From Eublepharis macularius (lineage: Eukaryota > Chordata > Lepidosauria > Squamata > Eublepharidae): 64,000 nucleotides of DNA. Positions 11,882 to 23,826 of the stretch are shown piece after piece. The translations under genes and the position numbers were made by a program. Below the pieces are notes generated by a model. The model did not search any database, was not told the DNA's origin, and saw nothing but the letters and a program-made list of their open reading frames with translations. The first letter of the stretch is position 1, and each line of letters begins with the position of its first letter. Location of the stretch: positions 102,905,689 to 102,969,688 of the forward strand of contig NC_072793.1 of the NCBI RefSeq assembly GCF_028583425.1, written 5' to 3'.

Positions 11882-14403
11882 TCAGAGCCCGGGTAGGTCC
11901 AAGTCCATGGAAGAGTACCCCAGTAGGTTGAGGTTGACCTTGATTAAGGTCAACATGTCCACCAGGTCCAGGTACAGATGTGCGTGGCGGGGACAGAGGA
12001 CGTCTCCCAGGTGGGAGAACACCCACTCGCTCTGCACGCTGGTGGGAGGGCAGGACAGGATGTTGGTAGTGATGATGGACAGGTCCGGCCATTGGTCAGA
12101 TTTCCTCACTCAATACTGCAACAGGTTGGCATGGGGGGGCTCAGCGGGCTCAGCAAGGTACTTGCGCACCATGGCCTCCTCTGAGTCCTACACTGAGAGG
12201 GACACATCCACCGTGCAGTGGCCAACCACGCAGCCCACCGACGAGGCCCAGAGATCGAATGGGGCCATTTGGGTGGCTCTTCCCTGGTGTGGCTCTCTTC
12301 CTACCTCCTCCTCCTCCCTGCTCCTCCTCCACCGCCTGCCCCTCGCCCCTGCCCAGTTCCTTCTCTCCTGCCTTCTGTCTCTGGAAACGGAGCACCACTG
12401 TGCTGAGCTCCTTTTTCCAGTGCTGCATCTGACCCACCTGCGTGCCGATGCTGCCCTTGATGCGGGGGTCACAGTGGGAGGCCAGTTGGTATGGCACCTC
12501 GCAGCGTAAAGGATGCAAGCATTCAGCAACGCAGGCCTGGATCCTCTGGACAAAGTCCTGGACCCTGGGGAGCAGCTCTTGCTCGTGCTGGAGCTCCCGG
12601 GCCAGAAACCGGTCGAGGCCATGGATCAAAGGTAGGACCTGAGCCAGGCTGGCCTGGTAGGAGCACAAGAGCTCAGTGGCATCCTTGAAGGGTTTCAGGA
12701 TCCGGTACATCTGGGCAAGGACTCTCCAGTCCATGGAGCTGAGGCTCAACTCCTCTCCCCTCCTCAGCACATCTGAAGAGGGCAGGATGTCTTGCAATGC
12801 ACCCTTCTGCTCCACCAGATGACATATGTCGTAGGTGGAGTCCCAGTGGATGGACAGGTCCTGGAAGAGTTGGTGCTCGGGGTCCCCTCCCTCCCCCTGC
12901 CTCTGGAACAGCTCGTGGGAAGAGTTTATGCTGCAGGAGAAGTGGGAAGCAATGCGACAGCAGCTGTCCAGCAGATTGCGGGTCCGCAAGGTTCCCTTGT
13001 CCCTGCTGTCCCTCAGCTGGCTCCCCAGCCCAAGCACATCCCGTATCACGAGATGCAGCTTGTGCGCCATGCACACCAGGTCTGGGAGGGATGCCTCTTT
13101 CAGGGCTGCCAACATGTTGGCTCCCGCGTCCGTCACCATGAAGCCATGGACAAACCCTTCCACCCTGGACATCCACTCCCTCAGAGGCGCCTTTATGGTG
13201 TTGGTGATGTTCTTCCCGGTGTGGACCTCATCCATCCCCTGGGCCTGAAGACAAACCACCCTGTAGCCCAGAGTCAAGCTGGCCACCTTTTTACGGCTGC
13301 CAGATCTTGGCCTGGGGCGGCGGAGGTCCTCTGGTTGCCACCAGTGGGCGGTGATGGCAAGGTACCCGTTATGGCAGCCGCTCCGCAGGTCGGCCGTGAT
13401 GTGCACAGTTCTATCTTGGGCAGCCGACAGCTCTCTGCATACCATGTCTTGCACTGACTCGTACAGGGCAGGCACGACTCAATGCATAACGATGCACCAC
13501 GATGGTGTGGAGAACCATGGGGGAAAAGAGCTGGAGCAGCAGTTGGAAGCTAATGCCCTCCATGACCGATAGGGGGAAGCCTTGCAGGGCAATCGTCTGT
13601 GCCACCACATGAACGCCCGCCTCCTGAGCCCTTGACCTCACCCTTTTCAGCGGACCTACCCCTGACCCCGATGGAACAACTTCCCCCAGGACGGCCTGCC
13701 TGACTCTTCCGCTCCCACCAGCAGCACCCTCGAGGCAAGGCTTCTTGCTCATGGTGCATTCCGGAGACCCTCCCACCAATCCCGGATCAGACGAGCTGGT
13801 AGCCCTCAGTCTCTCCCCAATGGATGTTTCGCTGGCTGAGGATGTAAACCACAGGCTCGGGTGGTGCCTCTTCAGGTGCTGAGTCAGGGCTGTCGATGAC
13901 AGGTGCTTCGGGTCATTGCCCCTGTGCACCAGGCTATCACACACACAGCACCGCACCATGTGGGGGTCAGTAGGAAGGGCCCAAAAGTGCCTCCAAACAT
14001 TGAGGTTGAACCGTGGCCCACTAACGATTCCAGGGGAGGGAGGACGTAGGGTTACTGCTGGATGTGCCTCGGAGCTGGCAATGGAAGATGGAGTGATGAG
14101 TGGATTGCAGGCAGGGACAGCACCACCGGTAGTTTGGGACGGGGACAGGCTGGATGTTTCCTTGAACCCCAACCATTCCTCCAAAGATCCCTTGGCCTTC
14201 TCCTTCCCCAAAATTTTCAGGAATTCCTCTTCCACCGGTGGCAAGAGCTCTTCGGCCTCCTCCACAGCATCAACAGGTGATTTTTTGGGAGCGGGAGTCT
14301 CTGCTGCTCCAGAGCCTTGCACAGCACTGCTTCCCGTGCTGCAACCGGGACAATCTCTGCACTTCCCCCCACGACCACACTTGTCCCCCACCCAAAGCCT
14401 CAT
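11882..14403 (-). pseudogene. hAT transposase with BED finger, frameshifted
   Basis: The likely start is the ATG at 14401-14403, 47 bp from the tandem array. The first frame, down to about 13490, carries a BED zinc finger: RCCVCD with a C-x2-C pair, then LTQHLKRHH. A frameshift near 13480 leads into a frame running to about 12165. It holds HITADLRSG (first catalytic Asp kept, but the usual Trp two residues on is Arg), MVTDAGANM (second Asp), CMAHKLHLV (C-x2-H), a degraded DLSIHWDST where the family has an RW pair, and CDPRIKG. A further shift and an in-frame stop (TGA near 12110, where the intact relative has Trp) precede the C-terminal dimerisation segment, LSCPPTSVQSEWVFSHLGD. There the conserved ER has become EW. 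Order and spacing match the intact 912-residue relative at 34380-37118. It is non-functional. Confidence 0.88.
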
Positions 14404-14449
14404 AGTGCCAGCAAACAACAATTGAGGAGAAGAAAGGAGATGACACTGC

Positions 14450-15072
14450 GAACCCTCAGCCAAGGTGCCCACCAAGCTTAGCCCCAGGGCCTGGCAGCAG
14501 CCCTGGCACCAGAGGGAGGGATGGACTAGAGCCCTAGCTCACCACTCCCACAGACCTGACCCTATCAGGCACTGATCAATAATAACCAATGTGAGCCCTC
14601 AGCCGAGGTGCCCACTGAGCTTGGCCCTAGGGCCTGGCAGCAGCCCTGGCACCAGAGGGAGGGAGGGACTAAAGCCCTAGCCCACCACTCCCACAGACTT
14701 GACCCGATCAGGCACTGATCAATAATAACCAATGTGAGCCCTCAGCCGAGGTGCCCACCGAGCTTGGCCCCAGGGCCTGGCAGCAGCCCTGGCACCAGAG
14801 GGAGGGAGGGACTAGAATCCTAGCCCACCTGTCCCACAGACCTGATCCGATCAGGCACTGATCAATAATAACCAATGTGAGCCCTCAGCCAAGGTGCCCA
14901 CTGAGCTTGGCCCCAGGGCCTGGCAGCAGCCCTGGCACCAAAGGGAGGGAGGGACTAGAGCCCTAGCCCACCACTCCCACAGTCCTGAACATATAAGGCC
15001 CTCAGCTGAGCCCTCAGCTGAGGTGTCCCCTGAGCTTGGCCCCGGAGCCAGGCAGCAGCCCTGGAACCAGAG
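14450..15072. repeat. five 143-bp tandem repeats upstream of the transposase
   Basis: Units begin with a GAGCCCTCAGCCGAGGTGCC-type phrase at 14450, 14593, 14736, 14879 and 15008. The first four steps are 143 bp each; the last is 129 bp. Copies differ at only a few positions. On the minus strand the array lies between a TATA-like box (15211-15219) and the transposase ATG, so it would be in the 5' leader or a first intron. Confidence 0.85.
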
Positions 15073-15210
15073 GAGATAGATGCCAATCCCCAAAATCCAA
15101 GCTCAATTATACTCTCTCTGTCTCTCCCCAAAGGCTAGCAAGTAGCAAGCAAGAGCTCCGTCCCACTACACTGCTCACTGAAAGTGAAACCAGAACTGGG
15201 AGCGCAATGC

Positions 15211-15219
15211 TTTTTATAA
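15211..15219 (-). promoter_or_regulatory. TATA-like box for the dead hAT transposase
   Basis: The minus strand reads CTTATAAAAAGC here, inside the hAT element. It is correctly oriented for the transposase, 0.8 kb upstream of its ATG with the 143-bp array in between. Assigned by sequence only. Confidence 0.35.
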
Positions 15220-15672
15220 GCTGAGGTCCCATAGAGCAACACAGGAGGTCTGTGTTTGGCTGTCAGAGCTGTCTATCGGTTTGCAGGGATGAGATTGGAG
15301 TGCCCGTGGCTACAGAACACTCCCTCCCCCCTCCCTCCCCCGGGTGTCTTCTCCCAACTTGTAACTGCTTTGCAGCTCCATGGTTGGAAGGAAGACCTGC
15401 CGATCAAGGTAAGCTGGGCTTCCATTCGGGTTTCCAGTGCGACAGAAGGAGCGTAGACAGAGTTCAGACATTCCCCCGGCTCTGTTTCCAGGGGAATTGA
15501 TTGATGGCGCTTAACTGCCTGGCTTCCCAAACCGTGGCCAAACTCATCGAACCAGGCTTCTTCCGAACGCTGGTTCGTTGGCCAAGGACAATCACAAACT
15601 GCCAGATCGCGTCACGAATTTCGTGGGTTTTTGAAGTTCGTATTGTGGTTCATGCCCATGTCTAGTCATGAT

Positions 15673-17539
15673 GATTCAGGAACACAATCCAAGTACTTTT
15701 AATACCACCTTTCTAGTTTTCTCACATGGATACCATAGCAGAGAAGATTTTGAAAAGCACTTTAAGTGGCATATAGGAATCTGGTTTTAGGGCTACCAGT
15801 CTGAAGACTCTTTTTGTCTCTTTTAGAGTTTAAAGGCACTTAGAGAATATAAAGTAGTATTGCCACCTAAGGAGCTGTTCCAGTTTGGCCTACTGCTTTT
15901 TCTCTCCTGCTTTGTGGCTTTACTAGAGTCTAGCTTGCAGTTTGGGGCAAATACCCTTTTCTTGAAAGAGGCTCTGTGCCTTTAACAATGGAATTACAGC
16001 CAGAAACGCAGCAGTCATCGCTAGGAAAAACTGCTTCTGTTGAGTTTGTGCCTGGCATGCAACCATTAAAAGTACAGGGCTGCTGTCAGGAGGAAAGGTG
16101 GCAGCCATAACAATTTCTGAATCGGAGCAAATTGTTAGTGACCCATTTGCAATGGGACACACTGCCATCCCAGTTCTGGACAGGAATGTGTGAGCTCCCC
16201 TAATCCCATTCCTTCTTGCTACACCCTTGCCAGTGCCTGTTCTCTCCACAGTGAAACTCAATCCAGCTATGTGGGAGGGAGTTGGTATTGACTTGTGCCT
16301 AGTTTCATAATGTCTTTCTTATGGCAACCTTATGCAGAAACGCACAGCTGTGGGTCCTTCAGCTTCTGGATGAGTGCAGCATTAACTCACATTTCGCTTA
16401 AACACATACACATTTTAAGAGAAATGATCTAGACAGACCCGAGACTGGATATAATTAGAGCTCAATAGTCCCATGTGAACAATCAGGTTCTTATTGTAAC
16501 CATAAGGCAGAAATATTTTCCTGCTGATCTTACTTAACACTGTGAGAACCTTGGTGTCCCGGCAAGTCTTAAGTCAAGAAACAGCCTTGGATGTTACTAG
16601 AAACATTGACTAAATCAAGCTTTTGTGCAGACCATGGCTTTTGACCAGTAGATAATTCAGTGGTATTTATGCCCCAGTAAGTGTGTTTAGGATTGCGTGA
16701 GTGAGACTGGAACCCCTGCAGGCTGGATGGTAGAGACAGGCCAAATTCAGTACTCGTTTGCCAGGCATTCATCTGGGTAAAAATGAATGCAGGCAAGAAG
16801 AGGAATCAGAGTCATCTCCACTGACCTTACCCTTGACCTATAGAAGGCTCATGGTGGAAAGATAGATGATATGCTTTGTTGCAGAAAGTCCCATACCCAG
16901 TCCCTGGGACCTCCAATTTAATTTATCTCAAGTAATAGGTATTGGGGAAAACCTTGCTCTACCTGAGACCTCAGAAAACCACTGCAACTCAGATTATACT
17001 GAGCTAGATTGACCAGTTGTCTGAGTTCGTTGGTATAAGACAGGTGCATGTGACTCTGACATGTTCAAGGTTCAGATGTTCCCATTTATTGTTGTGCATG
17101 CAAACTGTGTTCTTCAAAACAGATACTACTGTTCATATATGGAAACCAACATGTGTTCTAGAGAAAATGCTTAGACTGTGCACATTGGACTCTTGGGTGC
17201 ATGGAGGTCAGGGGAAGGGCTAGTAGGCATGCATCTGATCCTCACCCCTCCATCTATTTCTTCCTAAACAAAGCTCACATAGGGGTGGTGTACTGCAACA
17301 GTTTTTCACTTTAAAAAAAAATAAATATGAAGATGGATTTGTGCTTTCTTGTGAGGGAATCCATAAGCTTCAGCTCTCTGTTCCATCACTTCTGATGGGA
17401 AATGGGTGCATCTCCTTTTCAGAAAAGACAATCTGTACAGAAAAGCAGATGGGTGAGTATGGTGTGAACTGCTTTTCTATCCCTTAAAGTGCTCGATGCA
17501 GTCTCTTCTGTACCATGAACCTTGCTGGGTGACCAGCAA
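15673..17539. other. unannotated stretch
   Basis: No gene or clear repeat. Small ORFs here show no family resemblance. Confidence 0.4.
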
Positions 17540-17665
17540 GTTACTCTCCTTCAGTCTAACCCTTCTCACAGAGTTGTTGTGAAGATTTAAAAGGAAAGAG
17601 AGAATTATGTGCACTGCCCTGAACTCTTTGAAGAAAGACAAGGATAAAAATATTATAAATTGATA
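17540..17665 (+). repeat. 3' fragment of a tRNA-derived SINE
   Basis: CTAACCCTTCTCACAGAGTT, then GTTGTGAAGAT and an ATAAAAATATTATAAAT tail, match the 3' half of the SINE at 42127-42360. The tRNA-like head is missing. Confidence 0.5.
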
Positions 17666-18129
17666 GTGTGTTGCTCCCATTTGGAGCCCAAGGGACCTCC
17701 CTCTTGTATACAGGGATGTAAAATGCTTCTAAAGATTGGAAAAGAAAAGGTTCTGCATTTTCTGATTGTACTATGTAGTATTCTTTCTTTGGGATAGGAA
17801 TGGTTAGCCAACTCTTGATACAAAAAAGTTTTCTATCATATCTAGAGCTGTAATCTCTCAATTGCCAAAGCTTCTAAAGAGAGTTAGATAAAAAACAGCC
17901 TGGTTTGTCTTCCCTTGCTCTGATTCTACACTGGCCAAAGTGCCTGCCCCCCTCCCAAATGATGTTACATGGAGGCAGAATATCAGATCACTGCAGTTCA
18001 AAAATCAAAGAAAATGATTCTGTGGTATCCACAACCAGGGGCAAACCTTATCCTCTGCGTCTCATGAAGTGTGAAGTGTAGAAAAAAGGGCCTCTGTTAT
18101 GTTCAGTGGAGCTGTGCAGTTCTAGAATG

Positions 18130-18290
18130 ATGGGCTCCCTCTTAAATACGGGACTTGTGTAGGGTTGTGAACTCTGGGTTGGGAAATTCTTGGAGTTTGG
18201 GGGGTGGATTCTGGGGAGGATGGAGTTTGGGGATGTAGGGGACTCAGCTGGGTCTAATGCCATAGAGTCCATGAGGGCAACCCTAGACAT
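18130..18290. repeat. interspersed repeat shared with 50226 and 32600
   Basis: Phrases such as 'aatgccatagagtcc' and 'gggcaaccctag' recur at 50240-50370 and, more weakly, 32600-32910. The class is unknown. Confidence 0.45.
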
Positions 18291-18617
18291 GAAGCATCTC
18301 TGTATTTGTCTGAAGTGGAAAGAAATGGAAGAGGATTGTTGAGCAAAAAGTGGAAACACAACAATAGCCACATGTTTCTTTATTATATGCTGCCTCACTG
18401 TTCCACCAAGATTGTGGAAGAGGAAGAAGCAGCTCATAGAAAAACATAGAAGTTCTTTGTTAATGTACTGCAGGATCTCTCTTTAACTATTTGTGAACAA
18501 CATTGCAACATCCAAAGTTGTGCTGCACACTATGGAACTGTGCCAGAAATAGGATGGATAGATGCTTGGCTGCTGCCTCTGTCCTGACCACACTAGTATT
18601 TATTACAGGTAACCCAG

Positions 18618-18695
18618 CAGCCTAAGCAGGATTACATCCTTCTAAGTCAATTGAAGTAAATGTTTACTAAACTCTGCTTAGGATGACAGTGCAAT
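18618..18695. mobile_element. short palindromic repeat (about 80 bp)
   Basis: AGCCTAAGCAGGATTACATC on the left and ACTCTGCTTAGGATGACAGTG on the right are imperfect complements. Similar copies are at 27172-27242, 46760-46832 and 57085-57175. This is a short palindromic MITE-like family without coding capacity. Confidence 0.55.
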
Positions 18696-19690
18696 TTTCT
18701 AATGTGGGGTGCAGCTTCAAATATTACTGAATCATTTGTGAAAATTATTGTTCAGATACAGTTTGAGCACAAGGTACTGTGTTTTATCTTACTTCACCTT
18801 ATGAACTCCTTTGGCAATTCACTTGAGTCAGTCATGTTTCTAGTGTTCTGAGTGTTTATTTTTGCTCTCAGTGATAAATTACATTTCCATAGATGGAACT
18901 GAACAATGAAGTCTGACCTGCCCATGTCCCAAGTAATATTTACAGAATTGCCACCTCAGTGAATTTCTTTGAAAATACAGGAGGATTTTTTAAAGCAACG
19001 CAGCATTACTAAGCCCCAGAAATACAGGAAATTAATCTTCCTGTTTGTTACTGTGCTCCCCCCACAACTGGATTACTCTACACTTCCTGTTGAGAAGTAG
19101 AAATGGTCCTTCATAGGAAGCTAAACAAGGAAATTATGAAGGAAGGCTTTTCAAAGGCAACTCCGAGCACTCCCTCATTTTGAACTTTTTGAACACTTTC
19201 TGAAGAGAACACAAAGAGTAACAAGTGTACCTGCTTCAAAGGGCTTTTGTCTTGCAGGAGGGCTGACTCACCTTTTTCGTTAATCAGTGCTTGGCTCTGA
19301 CATAATTCAGTCAATCAAAGCGGCTGCTGCATAAACAGTGCAAACACCTTTTTATCAGTTTCTTTATCTCTAAGGCTTTTGAGGAAAACAACCTTGGAGG
19401 AGCTGAAGTACCCAAAAAAATTAACTATCATGTGAAGAGGCTCTTCAGAGTTCTTTTCCTCAATAAACTGAATATCTTTGAAGTGGTCAGAATGTTCTGG
19501 ATAGGAATTTTGCTTTAGGAAAGGAAATTTACTATCCGGCTCTCCCAGCAATCATTTATTGCTCAGTTTCTTTGCCCTGCAGCTGACCTACTGCCTGGAA
19601 AGGCCAGGTGCTAATTAAGATTTCCTTCTCAGTTGTTATCTAATATGCAAACCATAGAGAATACAGGAGGGACACATGAATAAACTGCAC
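18696..19690. other. unannotated stretch
   Basis: Nothing supportable. Small ORFs lack family resemblance. Confidence 0.4.
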
Positions 19691-21310
19691 TCTTGTGCAA
19701 GACAAGACCACTAGCACCTTAAAAACTAACATTTCCAGAGTATAATCTTTTGAGAATCAAGCTCCCTTCATCAGAAACTGTCAGAAATCTGATGAAAGGT
19801 AGCTTTGACTCTTTTTTTTTTAAAGAATTTTTATTGGATTAGAAACATATAATAACAATTATAATCACAATCTTTAATTTTTGCTAATTCTAACCCCCTC
19901 CCTTTCCCCCCCCCTTTTTATTGACTTCCAACAGTTTTCCAACCCCCTATCCACTTTCCCTCTGCTCCTTCATATTTATTTTATTTGTTTATTATAATAT
20001 ACTTTCAGATTCTTCTAAGCACTATTTCCACTTCCTTTCACATATAAATTGTCATATAAATTGTCATATAAATAAAATCCTCTTAATCTATCTTCTTCAT
20101 TAAAACTACTAATAATATTCATTTTGATAACCTGTGTTTTATCTTACTCCTTCTATTCTCTTCAATATGGGACAAACAATTTGCCCCCCTTTATACATCA
20201 ATTCCAATACTTCTATACACATACTTATTATACACACTTATTGTCATTTACTTAGGCTTCTGTTCTATATGTTGTTCTTTATCTATACATATACCATAAG
20301 TCTAACAATTAGACCTATCTTTGAATTTACGTATGTATGTATATATTCACTCTATGTTATACGGTTATCTTTCCAAAAAATATAGATTAGTTAATTTCTA
20401 TCCCAATAATTCTCATAATATCAACGCTATTGCTACTTAATATAATACTTAAAAATCATATAAAGTTGCTTAGAATTTTTCCATTAACTTTCCACCCCCT
20501 CGGTATAGTCACTTCTCTCCTCCTGTGTACCTCAATAATTTTCAAACTGCCACAGTTCTCCTCCCACCTCCCATTTTTTCACCAGATATTGTTTCAGCTT
20601 TCCCCAGTCCGTGTTAAACTGCCCTGGATCAAGGTCTCTCAGTTTTCTTGTCATTTTGTCCATCTCCGCCATGTACAGCAATTTGTAAATCCAGTCCTCA
20701 GTAGTTGGCACTTCTTGTACTTTCCACTTCTGCGCATACAAAAGTCTGGCTGCTGCTGTCATATAGAATATCAATGTCCTATGTTGTGCTGGGATGTCTT
20801 CCATTCCCAAGTTCAGTAGCAGGAGTTCTGGGTTCTTATTAACTTGAAATTGTAAAATCTCACTCATTACTCTTATTATTTCCCCCCAGTACTGCCTAGC
20901 TACCTCTCAAGTCCACCACATGTGATACATTGATCCCTCATGTTTTTTACATTTCCAGCATTTATTAGACATATTCGAGTTCCCTAGCGCAATCTTCTTT
21001 GGCGTCAGATACCAACGGTAAATCATTTTGTAAATATTCTCTTTAATATTGGTACATGTTGTGATTTTCAATGTATGTTTCCACAAGTATTCCCACGCCT
21101 CCATTGTTATTTCTTTGTTAAAGTTTATAGCCCACTTCACCATTTGCACTTTGACTGTCTCATCTTCAGTATACCATTTTAACAACACTTTGTAAACCTT
21201 AGAAACCTTAGCTTTGACTCTTAAAGGCTTATCCTGGAAGTCGCAGCCTATAAGGTGCTGTTGGACTTGAAGCTTGCTCTTCTACTGTGGAGAGCTACCC
21301 TCATGAAACA
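19691..21310 (+). repeat. palindromic retroposon-like repeat split by an L1
   Basis: 19691-19813 (CACTAGCACCTTAAAAACTA, then AGCTCCCTTCATCAG) and 21209-21310 (AAGGTGCTGTTGG, then GCTTGCTCTTCTACTG) are the two halves of one copy of the family seen intact at 23827-24025 and 58657-58876. The L1 at 19814-21208 interrupts it. Confidence 0.6.
19814..21208 (-). mobile_element. 5'-truncated L1 with 14-bp TSD
   Basis: Read on minus, the end of L1 ORF2 is followed by a 3' UTR and a poly(A) tail (the T-run at 19814-19821). The ORF2 remnant spans about 21190-20535 in two frames. It includes YRWYLTPKKIALGN and the cysteine/histidine motif CWKCKKHEGSMYHMWW near 20960-20910, typical of the L1 ORF2 C-terminus. 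A stop splits it at about 20905. The TSD TAGCTTTGACTCTT is at 19800-19813 and 21209-21222. The exact TSD and the nested position make this a younger event than the palindromic repeat it splits. Confidence 0.85.
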
Positions 21311-21369
21311 CTAACACATTTTTATTTCATAAGCTATCTTGGACTAGAGCCCACTTTGATACATGTGTC

Positions 21370-21640
21370 ATGCAACAGTTTTTTTTTAAAAAAAAGGAAA
21401 AAAAGAAATTGAAACAAGCCTCATAAAAACATGACAACGATGGTAAGAAATCTACATACAAACATTCACAAAAGGTTTCGAAATATCTAAAAATAAGTCC
21501 ATTTGCAGTTGTTGTCTATATGCCTTACATTTGAATATTGATAAGGCTGTAAGGTCTTCAATCCATTGAATTATGGGAGGTGGGAATTTATCTTTCCAAT
21601 GTTGTAATATGTCTTTTAGTGAGACTTATATGCAGTAAGG
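21370..21640 (-). mobile_element. remnant of an L1 3' end
   Basis: On minus, a frame spells WKDKFPPPIIQWIEDLTALS and a further L1-like C-terminal stretch (about 21610-21490), followed by an A-rich tail (T-rich on plus at 21380-21390). A small, decayed L1 tail. Confidence 0.5.
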
Positions 21641-21719
21641 GCACAGAGAGTACATTTTCATTGATCATTGGTTAGTTTCCAGGACACAGTTTAAAGTTCA
21701 TAAACATCCTAAAAAATCA

Positions 21720-23240
21720 ATGGCTATACTAATACAAAATTTATATGAGTAATACCTCTGCTCTGGAAAAGCTCTTAAGTTCAAATATAGACAAAAGACT
21801 CTTGTTTTTATTATGGGCTTTGCATGACCATACTTTTCTAAGAGTCAGATATAGTAGATTTGGTCATCTTACTGACCCATTAAAACCTCTAGAGGTGTCA
21901 GGTAAGGATGCCTGTTAGCTCCAGTTCTGTTTATTTTTTACATCAACAACCTAGTAAACTGGATCAACACCACCAATCTTAATCCCCCCAAACTTGCAAA
22001 GTGGCATGTATGCAATGACTTCTGTATGCAGATGACTCCATGCTTCTATTCAGAACCCCAGTCATCCTAAGGAGAGCTCTTAGGAAGTTTGCCACGTTTT
22101 GTGAAACCAATTAACTATCAGAAAACTAAAATTGTAGCTTTTGGAAGCGGAGTGAAATCTAGGAATTGGGCAATTAATGGCCATCAGATTGAACAAGTTG
22201 ATAGTTTTAAATACTTGGGTGTAGTTATACAGCCCAATGGCTCTAAGGGTTAAACACAGCCATTATGCTACTGATCAAGGGGAAAGATCAACAAGCTCCA
22301 TATTGAAATTTTTTTGAACTCAAGGCAGACATTTTGTTCCTACAGCGTTAAAGCTATGCAAGACCAAATCACTGGCTCAGTTGCTATATGGAACATTTCT
22401 AGGACTACCCTCCCCACAAGAAAGAGTTCGATCTAAATTTCTGAAAGTTGCTCTGCAAGTCCCAAATGGCGTATTTAATGCTGGGGTACATTTGGAGTCT
22501 GGTAGTCTTAGATTTGAAGGCAGGGTATGTATTCAATCCATTTATATGTGGCTGAAAGGCCATTTTAACCCACAAGGCTTGTTTCCCCTGATCCTTCAAG
22601 ATAACTTCCAGTCCAGTTGGCTCAAGGCTGTTTATAGCCATATCAATAGAATAGGCTTTCCCCTGCAGGCCCCACAGGCCGAACAAGCAAAAGGATTAAT
22701 CAAACAAAGAATAGAGGACATTGAGTGTTAATCTGACATCTCCAATGCATTAGAATCTGGAGTGTTGCTAAATGTCAAAGGTACTTTTGAGCCAGCAACA
22801 TACTTGGACTCTGTAGAAGCAAACAGTTTTAGAAGGGTGTTTGCTGTAACTAGGTGCTCCACTCTTCCATCTGCGATTATTGAATGCAGGTACAACAAAA
22901 TCCCCTATCTAGAAAGGTTGTGTTCATGCTCCCTAGGAGAAGTTGAGTCTGTTGAACACATGTTTTTTAGTCGTCCATTTTATAGGGAGGTTTCGTCTCA
23001 GACTCATTACCCCACTACTTGATATGATCCTTGATCATATAACCATCAATAATATAAGACTCCACTGGTTTTTATCAGATAAAAATTTTAGGATTACACA
23101 TCAAGTTGCTACATTTTGTCTATTAATTCTTAAATTACAGGAATTGTATCTTTAAAGTTCTTAAAGCTAATCTTTTTTACTTTTAATTGTATCCTTGCTT
23201 AATTTGTATGCTGGTTTTAGGACTGTAATAAACAAATGAA
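21720..23240 (+). mobile_element. LINE reverse transcriptase remnant with YADD motif
   Basis: Three plus frames together give an RT domain. GVR-GC...APVLFIFYINNLVNW is near 21890-21960, LLYADDSMLLFR near 22020-22055 with YADD at 22025-22036, and FKYLGVVIQPNGS near 22210. Further down are two open segments of 116 codons (22381-22731) and 86 codons (22762-23022). The second ends in a CSCSLGEVESVEHMFF-type motif, which resembles the Cys/His endonuclease end of R4-like or related LINEs. The tail near 23225 reads AATAAACAAATGAAG. Stops and indels are frequent. R4 clade is my best guess; CR1-group is not excluded. Confidence 0.6.
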
Positions 23241-23810
23241 GAATGAGTATATGAGTAATAACTTCTTTCAAAAAGGTAGAATAACTGGATATGCCCAAAA
23301 CATATGCTTAAGAGATGCATCCTGTAATGCCAGCAATTAGACACTGTCCTTAGTCCTTCACTAAAAAGGCACAGTGGTGTCCAATATACCCCCCCCCTTT
23401 TTTTTTTGCTGAATAAGTCGCAGCTTAAGATATATTGAAACAACAGATACAGCATTCAAGGCCTTATCTCATTGCTTAGGCAAGACTGGGCGATTTAACT
23501 CCTTATTCCATTCAATGCCAAGACTCTGCACATCATATTTATTAACCAAATTCAAATATTTATAAATAAATATTGTGGGTTTTGTTTTCTTCATTGATTC
23601 AATGGGTTTCCAAAAATGGGAGTGACTCTGAAGCACTCACTGCTTCTGGACTCTATCTGGATCCTAACAAACATTGTAGTTGTAAATATTGCCACAAGTC
23701 CTATCTAGACCTCAGCTTGGACAATGACAAAAATCATCATCAGGGCCTATCAGTTGATCTAAAGAAAAAAAAATCTCCAATCTGTCCAAGCCTTCTATAG
23801 AAAAGATTTC
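23241..23810. other. unannotated stretch
   Basis: AT-rich, with a C/T homopolymer run at 23391-23407. Nothing recognisable. Confidence 0.35.
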
Positions 23811-23826
23811 CTCCTAGTTTTTTAGA

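Larger units (their letters stand above)
7781..15664 (-). mobile_element. 7,884-bp hAT transposon with 8-bp TSD
   Basis: The left end reads TAGACATAGGCACGAACC. The right end, on the other strand, reads TAGACATGGGCATGAACC. Identical 8-bp duplications GTCATGAT lie at 7773-7780 and 15665-15672. Inside, from left to right, are a C/T-rich tract, a degenerate array of about 170-bp units, a GC-rich segment with 54-bp repeats, a broken BED-finger transposase on the minus strand, five 143-bp tandem units and a minus-strand TATA-like box. The layout matches the 12.6-kb element at 29071-41713. The ends also match the 785-bp and 610-bp elements at 45954 and 52380. The TSD is perfect but the transposase is dead, so the copy probably moved with enzyme supplied in trans, or died after insertion. 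Confidence 0.92.
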
